From JAPHTQ01 sp050287105 (GTDB lineage Bacteria; Pseudomonadota; Gammaproteobacteria; Thiohalomonadales; Thiohalomonadaceae), in NCBI GenBank assembly GCA_050287105.1, contig JBNKBG010000046.1, forward strand, positions 1 to 20,828: a DNA stretch of 20,828 nt, in the 5' to 3' direction. Shown here in pieces: positions 15,455 to 20,828 of this stretch (positions are counted from its first letter, which is position 1; the number at the start of each line of letters is the position of its first letter). The translations under genes were made by a program, and so were the position numbers. The notes under the pieces are model-generated. The model did no database searches and was not told the DNA's origin. It worked only from the letters and a program-made list of their open reading frames with translations.

Positions 15455-16360
15455 ATGAGCAGATGGATGGAGAAATTTCGGGTGGGTTCACTCCCTTCCA
15501 GCGTAGATGTCTCGCGCCTTACTGGCGGGCTGAATGCGCTGCTGGTGATCCTGCTCGCCTATAGCATGGCGCTACTAACCTGGCAGGCACTCTCTTCATC
15601 CAGCAGCGAGACGACTGCGCTACTTCCACTTCCATCCAGCAGTGCTGTATCACGAAGCAGTGGCCCCGATCTTGGCTCAGTAGCGACCCTGCATCTTTTT
15701 GGTGAGGCGGGTAGCGTGCCTGTTGCTGCTGAGGCACCCATCGATGCCCCCGAGACCCGGCTGAAGTTCACCCTTAAAGGGGTTTTTGCCGATAGCCGCA
15801 AAGAGAGCGCGATGGCTATTATTTCCAGCGGCAGCAATGACGAGAAGAGTTATCGGGTAGGGGATATGGTTGCGAGTGCCGCCACCCTGCATCAGATTCT
15901 GGCAGACCGCGTGATTCTTGAGCGCAGTGGACAACTGGAAACCCTCTATCTTCCCAAAGATGCCGACATCTCCTCGCCTGCACCAGCTTTTCAGCGAGCG
16001 GTACCGAGCAACATTTCCAATGTCTCCCCTGCGACACGAAACCTTGGCGGTGATTCAATGCAGGGTGTACGAAAGCAATTGATGGAAAACCCACAGGATG
16101 CCCTGCAGTTGATCAATGCCCAGCCGGTGATGGAAAACGGGCAGTTGACCGGTTTCCGGGTGAACCCGGGCAAGGACCGGGCGCTATTTGCTCGTGCCGG
16201 ACTACGTCCCGGAGATGTGGTGACAGCGGTCAATGGCATGCAACTGAGTGATGCCACCCAGATGGGGCAGGTATTTCAACAACTGAAATCGGCGCAAAAA
16301 CTTCAGGTCACGATTAACCGTGGTGGTCGTGAACAACAATTAGAACTCAAGCTCGATTAG
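15455..16360 (+). CDS. gspC: Type II secretion system protein GspC
   Basis: About 301 residues from ATG 15455. GspC links the inner-membrane platform to the outer-membrane secretin. A short cytoplasmic N-terminus is followed by one transmembrane helix (about 26-44, ALLVILLAYSMALLTW), a Ser/Pro linker, a homology-region domain (LKFTLKGVFADSRKESAMAII ... SYRVGDMV) and a C-terminal PDZ domain (about 225-300, FARAGLRPGDVVTAVNGMQL). The frame is open back to GTG 15410, so the start is not certain; no candidate has an ideal Shine-Dalgarno (AGGGA lies 16 bases before 15455), and ATG 15467 is also possible. It directly precedes gspD. Confidence 0.92.
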   Translation: MSRWMEKFRVGSLPSSVDVSRLTGGLNALLVILLAYSMALLTWQALSSSSSETTALLPLPSSSAVSRSSGPDLGSVATLHLFGEAGSVPVAAEAPIDAPETRLKFTLKGVFADSRKESAMAIISSGSNDEKSYRVGDMVASAATLHQILADRVILERSGQLETLYLPKDADISSPAPAFQRAVPSNISNVSPATRNLGGDSMQGVRKQLMENPQDALQLINAQPVMENGQLTGFRVNPGKDRALFARAGLRPGDVVTAVNGMQLSDATQMGQVFQQLKSAQKLQVTINRGGREQQLELKLD

Positions 16361-16384
16361 AAGAATAGACAGGATATCGATGGC

Positions 16385-18460
16385 ATGATGCGTGGAATAA
16401 TGAGGCGTAACGGGTGGTTGGTTGTTCTGGCACTGCTGGTGACGACGGGTAGCGATCTGTTGTATGCCGCAGAGCAGAATCAAACAGCCATGACTCTGAA
16501 TCTTCGAGACGCAGATATCACTTCTGTGATCTCTACGGTATCCGAGATGACGGGCAAAAATTTCATCGTCGATCCACGGGTCAAGGGCCGCGTCACCGTG
16601 ATCTCTTCACGACCGATGGAGGCCGACGAGGTCTATCAGGTCTTTCTCTCCATTCTGAATGTGCAAGGTTTCGCTGCAATCCCGGGCAAGAATGCGATCA
16701 AGATCGTACCGGAGGTCACCGCCAAGCAGGGTGCAATTCCAAACAAGGGCGGCAGTGGTGATGAGTCAGTTACCCGGGTCGTACGGGTCAATAATGTGGC
16801 GGCCGCACAACTGGTGCCGGTGCTGCGCCCACTGTTACCTCAGGAGGCGCATCTTGCCGCCTATACCCCGACCAATGTGCTGATCGTCTCCAGTACCGCC
16901 GCCAATGTAGATAAGTTGGTGGAGCTGATCCAGACCGTGGACCAGTCCAACGAATCCGAGATCGAGTTGATTCCCCTCAAGCACGCCTCAGCCACGGAGG
17001 TGGAGCGCATTCTTAATGCCCTGCAACAGCAAAATGCCGCCAATCGAGCCGCAGGTGGTACTGGCTCAGACGGAGTGAAGATCACCGCCGATGGTCGTAC
17101 CAACAGTATCATACTGAGTGGTGATAAGGCGGAGCGTCAGGGGATAAAAGCGATCATTGCTAAGCTCGATACAAAACTGGAATCGAGTGGTAATACCCGG
17201 GTCTTCTATCTGCACTACGCCAAGGCCAAGGACCTGGCATCGGTGTTGGGTGGGGTGGGTGAGAGTATCGTCGCTGACAAAGGTGGCGCGGCTACCGCCG
17301 GGGCTGCTTCCAGTGCCAAAGGCAAATTGAATATCCAGGCGGATGAGAGTAGCAACTCATTGGTGATCAGCGCACCGCCCGATGTGATGCGCGATCTGGA
17401 GGCGGTGATACGCCAGCTTGATGTGCGTCGTGCGCAGGTGATGGTCAAAGCGGTGATTGCCGAGGTCTCTACCGATACCTCACGTGAGTTGGGTGTGCAG
17501 TGGGCCTATGATGGTTCGGCGGCTAATGGGCCTGTCGGTGTGATCGATTTTAACGGCACTATGACCGGAATGCTTCAATTTGCGTCTGGAGGTAGCACTA
17601 CACCTCCCTCTTTAAATGGTCTCAATTTGGGAGTGGGAGAAACGTTAAGCGACGGAACGGTTTATGGTGCCCTGCTTCGCGCACTCAATGGCGATTCTAA
17701 CAACAATATTCTTTCCACTCCGACTTTGGTAACCCTTGATAACGAGGAGGCGGAGATCACCGTAGGTCAAAACGTGCCATTTCTCACTGGCAGCTACAGC
17801 TCCACAGGAAGCGGTTCTACGCCGAGCAACCCTTTTCAGACAGTACAGCGTGAAGACGTGGGTCTGACTCTAAAGATCACACCGCAGATCAACGAAGGCA
17901 ATTCGGTACGGATGGAAATCTCTCAGGAGGTTTCCAGTCTCAGCGGCAGTTCCGCCTCAACAGTGGATATTATTACCAACAAGCGGGCAATCAATACCAC
18001 GGTCATGGTCGATGACGGTGACATTCTGGCGTTGGGCGGTTTGATCGACGATCAACTGATTGAGAAGGAGCAGAAGGTACCTTTGCTGGGCGATATTCCT
18101 GTGCTGGGCTGGTTCTTCAGTTATAAATCGACGCAGAAAGTGAAGCGTGATCTGATGGTCTTTCTCCATCCCCGGATCATGCGCGGCGGGAAGCTGAGTA
18201 ATGACCTCTCTTCCATTAAATACAACTATATGCGTGCGCAACAACTGGGTATGCGCGAGCGTGGTGTCGCATTGATGTACGACGATGTTTCGCCGCTGTT
18301 GCCGGAGATGAAAGATTTCCTCGAACTGCCCGCTCCCTATGAGGAGAAACCCGAGGTGCAACAGGACACGACGACTGAGCCAGCACCGACTGAGCCAACG
18401 GCACCCAGGGTGGAAGATCAATCGATGGCTGTCGCCCCACGGGTTGTGGTGGCGGAGTAA
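16385..18460 (+). CDS. gspD: Type II secretion system secretin GspD
   Basis: A 691-residue outer-membrane secretin. A signal peptide is visible (basic start, hydrophobic WLVVLALLVTTG, likely cleavage after LLYA near residue 28). Then come the N0 domain (MTLNLRDADITSVISTVSEM), three N1-N3 repeats (from about 125; each with VVxVNNVAAAQLVPVLRPLL-like helices), and the C-terminal secretin barrel (about 345-610) with VGQNVPFLTG, the GLTLKITPQI strand and VPLLGDIPVLGWFF. A Thr/Pro/Glu-rich tail (about 640-691) may include the pilotin-binding region. ATG 16385 has AGGA at 16371-16374; ATG 16388 is an alternative. It is separated from gspC by 24 bases and from gspE by 4. Confidence 0.96.
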   Translation: MMRGIMRRNGWLVVLALLVTTGSDLLYAAEQNQTAMTLNLRDADITSVISTVSEMTGKNFIVDPRVKGRVTVISSRPMEADEVYQVFLSILNVQGFAAIPGKNAIKIVPEVTAKQGAIPNKGGSGDESVTRVVRVNNVAAAQLVPVLRPLLPQEAHLAAYTPTNVLIVSSTAANVDKLVELIQTVDQSNESEIELIPLKHASATEVERILNALQQQNAANRAAGGTGSDGVKITADGRTNSIILSGDKAERQGIKAIIAKLDTKLESSGNTRVFYLHYAKAKDLASVLGGVGESIVADKGGAATAGAASSAKGKLNIQADESSNSLVISAPPDVMRDLEAVIRQLDVRRAQVMVKAVIAEVSTDTSRELGVQWAYDGSAANGPVGVIDFNGTMTGMLQFASGGSTTPPSLNGLNLGVGETLSDGTVYGALLRALNGDSNNNILSTPTLVTLDNEEAEITVGQNVPFLTGSYSSTGSGSTPSNPFQTVQREDVGLTLKITPQINEGNSVRMEISQEVSSLSGSSASTVDIITNKRAINTTVMVDDGDILALGGLIDDQLIEKEQKVPLLGDIPVLGWFFSYKSTQKVKRDLMVFLHPRIMRGGKLSNDLSSIKYNYMRAQQLGMRERGVALMYDDVSPLLPEMKDFLELPAPYEEKPEVQQDTTTEPAPTEPTAPRVEDQSMAVAPRVVVAE

Positions 18461-18464
18461 GTTG

Positions 18465-19970
18465 ATGTCCGAGCGTGTCGACATCGACGCTGGCGAAGGA
18501 GTGGCCATTGAACGCAAACTGCCCTTCAGTTTTGCCCGCCGTCATAACCTGATCTATCTACCCGGTGAGCAGCGTCTCTACCACCGCGATGATACCTCGC
18601 TGCAAAGCATCGCGGAGGCGCGTCGTTTTTTACAGCAGCCATTCGAACTTGAAGCGGTGGACAGTGAACGCTTCAAAAGCCTGTTGCAATCGGTCTACGA
18701 AGAGTCGGGCAACGGCAGCATGCAGGCGATGGGCGAACTGGGCGAAGAGTTGGATCTGAATGACGTAGCCCAGCAACTCGCCGAACCGGAAGATTTGATG
18801 GAGAGCCAGGACGACGCCCCCATCATTCGTCTAATCAACGCTCTGTTAACCGAGGCGGTACGTGAAGGGGCTTCGGACATCCATATCGAATCGTTTGAAA
18901 ATGCCATGGTGGTGCGTTTTCGTATCGATGGTGTACTGCGCGAGGTACTCAGACCGCAACGTGCCCTGGCACCGTTGCTGATCTCCCGTATCAAGGTTAT
19001 GGCACGTCTCGACATCGCCGAAAAACGCCTGCCCCAGGATGGACGTATCTCCCTGAAAGTAGCGGGGAGGGCGGTTGACGTGCGCGTCTCCACCCTGCCA
19101 GCCGGACACGGCGAGCGAGTCGTGTTGCGCCTGTTGGATAAACAGGCGGGGCGTCTCGACCTTGCGCATTTGGGTATGGACCCCGTATCGCAAAAGACCA
19201 TGGATGAGTTGATCCATCAACCCCATGGCATTCTGCTGGTAACCGGGCCGACCGGTTCCGGTAAGACCACCACACTCTATGCAGCCCTCAGCCGTCTCAA
19301 CGACAGCAAGCGCAATATCCTCACCGTGGAAGACCCGATTGAGTACTACCTCGACGGCATCGGCCAGACTCAAGTTAACACCAAGGTGGAGATGAGCTTT
19401 GCTCGAGGTCTGCGCGCCATCCTGCGTCAGGACCCGGATGTGGTGATGGTTGGTGAGATCCGCGATCTGGAGACGGTAGAAATCGCCGTACAGGCCAGTT
19501 TGACTGGCCACCTGGTGCTCTCCACCCTGCATACCAACACCGCAGTGGGTGCGATTACCCGGATGCGGGATATGGGAGTCGAGCCGTTCCTGCTCTCCTC
19601 CAGTGTGATCGGTATCCTTGCTCAACGCCTGGTGCGCCAGCTCTGTCCCGAGTGCCGTCAACCCTATCAGGCCAACGAACACGACTGCGCTCTGTTGGGT
19701 ATTCCCGCCGAGCAGCCGCCCACGCTCTACCGTCCCGGTAATGGCTGTAGCCACTGTAACCAGATGGGCTATCGCGGTCGTACCGGGATCTACGAATTGA
19801 TCAGCATCGATAACACCCTGCGCGGCATGATCCACGACGGTGCCGGTGAGCATGAAATGGAAAAGTACGCCCGCCGCCACAGCGGCAGTATCCGTGCTGA
19901 CGGCTACCGTCGTGTACTCAATGGCGAGACCTCGCTGGAAGAGGTGCTGCGCGTCTCTCAGGAGCAGTAG
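18465..19970 (+). CDS. gspE: Type II secretion system ATPase GspE
   Basis: A 501-residue secretion ATPase, the usual GspE length, that works at the cytoplasmic face and drives pseudopilus assembly. It has the N-terminal GspL-binding domain (FSFARRHNLIYL and after), Walker A GPTGSGKT (261-268), the Asp box/Walker B region LRQDPDVVMVGEIRD, the HLVLSTLHTN His box, and the GspE zinc-binding tetracysteine (CPEC and CSHC). The frame is open upstream into gspD, but ATG 18465 is chosen because GGAG (18454-18457) lies 7 bases before it at the end of gspD and the protein then has normal length. Translational coupling to gspD is likely. Confidence 0.97.
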   Translation: MSERVDIDAGEGVAIERKLPFSFARRHNLIYLPGEQRLYHRDDTSLQSIAEARRFLQQPFELEAVDSERFKSLLQSVYEESGNGSMQAMGELGEELDLNDVAQQLAEPEDLMESQDDAPIIRLINALLTEAVREGASDIHIESFENAMVVRFRIDGVLREVLRPQRALAPLLISRIKVMARLDIAEKRLPQDGRISLKVAGRAVDVRVSTLPAGHGERVVLRLLDKQAGRLDLAHLGMDPVSQKTMDELIHQPHGILLVTGPTGSGKTTTLYAALSRLNDSKRNILTVEDPIEYYLDGIGQTQVNTKVEMSFARGLRAILRQDPDVVMVGEIRDLETVEIAVQASLTGHLVLSTLHTNTAVGAITRMRDMGVEPFLLSSSVIGILAQRLVRQLCPECRQPYQANEHDCALLGIPAEQPPTLYRPGNGCSHCNQMGYRGRTGIYELISIDNTLRGMIHDGAGEHEMEKYARRHSGSIRADGYRRVLNGETSLEEVLRVSQEQ

Positions 19971-19976
19971 CCGCCG

Positions 19977-20828
19977 ATGGGTGCCTTCGAATATACCGCG
20001 CTGGATGCTCGCGCCAGGGAACACAAAGGGGTCATGGAGGGCGACACCGCCCGCCAGGTACGCCAGCAACTACGGGAAAAGGGACTTACCCCGCTGCGGG
20101 TGGAAGAGGCGGCGCAAAAAGAGGTGCGCGACAGCCGCCGCAGCTTCCAGATACGCCGAGGTATCAGTGCTGCCGAATTGGCATTGATGACGCGCCAACT
20201 GGCGACCCTGGTGCAGGCAGCGTTGCCGCTGGAAGAGGCATTACAGACCGTTGCCAAACAGAGTGAAAGCCCTCGTCTGAAAAGCCTGATCCTGGCAGTA
20301 CGTTCCAAGGTGATGGAGGGGCATACCCTGGCCAACGGCCTGGGCGAGTTTCCCCATGTCTTTCCCGAAATCTATCGCACCACTGTCGCCGCTGGAGAGC
20401 AGGCGGGGCACCTGGACGTGGTGCTGGAGCGGCTCGCCGATTACACCGAAAAGCGTCAGCAGATGCGGCAGAAGATTATGCTGGCGCTGTTCTACCCAGC
20501 GATCCTGACCACCATGGCAATCCTGGTGACCGTGGGACTGCTGACCTACGTGGTTCCCGAAGTGGTCAAGGTGTTCGACAACATCAATCAGGAACTGCCG
20601 ACCCTGACCATTATGCTGATCGCTCTCAGTGATTTTTTGCGTGACTACGGTTTGTTGCTGTTGATTATTTTAGTAGCGGCTATCGCTACAGTACGCTACC
20701 TGCTTCGCAATTCATTGATGCGCCAACGTTGGCATAAAATGTTGTTGCACCTGCCGCTTGTTGGTCGCCTTAGTCGCGGCATGAATACCGCCCGTTTTGC
20801 TCGTACCTTCAGCATTCTTAACGCCAGC
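19977..20828 (+). CDS. gspF: Type II secretion system inner-membrane protein GspF (partial, 3' end missing)
   Basis: The first 284 codons of gspF, open to the window edge; the family is about 400 residues. GspF is the polytopic inner-membrane platform protein. It starts MGAFEYTALDARAREHKGVMEGDT, the standard GspF N-terminus, followed by a first cytoplasmic GspF domain (LALMTRQLATLVQAALPLEEAL, about 66-87, and YRTTVAAGEQAGHLDVVLERL), a first transmembrane helix (about 171-192, ILTTMAILVTVGLLTYVVPEVV) and a second one (about 224-240, LLLLIILVAAIATVRYLL). The second GspF domain is just beginning. ATG 19977 follows gspE by 6 bases, with AGGAG (19960-19964) inside gspE. Confidence 0.96.
   Translation, partial: MGAFEYTALDARAREHKGVMEGDTARQVRQQLREKGLTPLRVEEAAQKEVRDSRRSFQIRRGISAAELALMTRQLATLVQAALPLEEALQTVAKQSESPRLKSLILAVRSKVMEGHTLANGLGEFPHVFPEIYRTTVAAGEQAGHLDVVLERLADYTEKRQQMRQKIMLALFYPAILTTMAILVTVGLLTYVVPEVVKVFDNINQELPTLTIMLIALSDFLRDYGLLLLIILVAAIATVRYLLRNSLMRQRWHKMLLHLPLVGRLSRGMNTARFARTFSILNAS

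Noticed and set aside
18846..20069. Antisense ORF of 407 codons opposite gspE
   Set aside because: Length comes from the lack of certain codons in gspE; the translated product resembles no family and spans the gspE-gspF junction.

Overview
The window reads as one gene-dense stretch of a gammaproteobacterial chromosome. Protein sequences and gene order fit that class: tRNA-fMet, rimP, nusA, infB, rbfA, truB, rpsO, pnp in the Escherichia coli order, and a two-repeat NusA C-terminus. The G+C-rich coding style and the DUF2818 gene after nuoN would suit a Chromatiales-like or sulfur-oxidising lineage, but that placement is an inference. All genes lie on the + strand.

Layout. (1) 1-3303: the end of a complex I operon (nuoL tail, nuoM, nuoN) closed by a strong terminator, then a small DUF2818 membrane protein gene (3321-3638). 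(2) 3652-12554: the translation and transcription-elongation superoperon. It opens with a stable-RNA promoter and an initiator tRNA gene ending in its own terminator. A second promoter and a leader hairpin with a T-run precede rimP, nusA, infB, rbfA, truB, rpsO and pnp. A long imperfect hairpin lies just before pnp, and a strong terminator follows it. (3) 12572-15245: a small accessory segment with a two-helix membrane protein of unknown function, two methionine-salvage genes (mtnB and an mtnC homologue), and a thioredoxin-fold peroxiredoxin-like protein. (4) 15327-20828: the start of a general secretion pathway (type II secretion) operon, gspC, gspD, gspE and the first 284 codons of gspF, which runs off the window.

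How the genes work together. NuoL, M and N are antiporter-like proton-pumping subunits of NADH:quinone oxidoreductase. The rimP-pnp block matures the 30S subunit (RimP, RbfA), starts translation (IF2, tRNA-fMet), controls elongation and termination (NusA), modifies tRNA (TruB), supplies S15 and degrades RNA (PNPase). GspC-F form the inner-membrane platform, ATPase and outer-membrane pore of a type II secretion system.

The most unusual item is the mtnC homologue at 13976-14656. Its HAD motif I has alanine where the catalytic nucleophilic aspartate should be, and the acireductone dioxygenase gene (mtnD) that often sits beside mtnB and mtnC is absent here. Other points worth checking are a U1:U72 mismatch in the initiator tRNA, an attenuator-like leader before rimP, an RNase III-like hairpin before pnp, and the unclear, possibly non-canonical, start of the gene at about 12660. 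I did not find a clearly novel multi-gene system.
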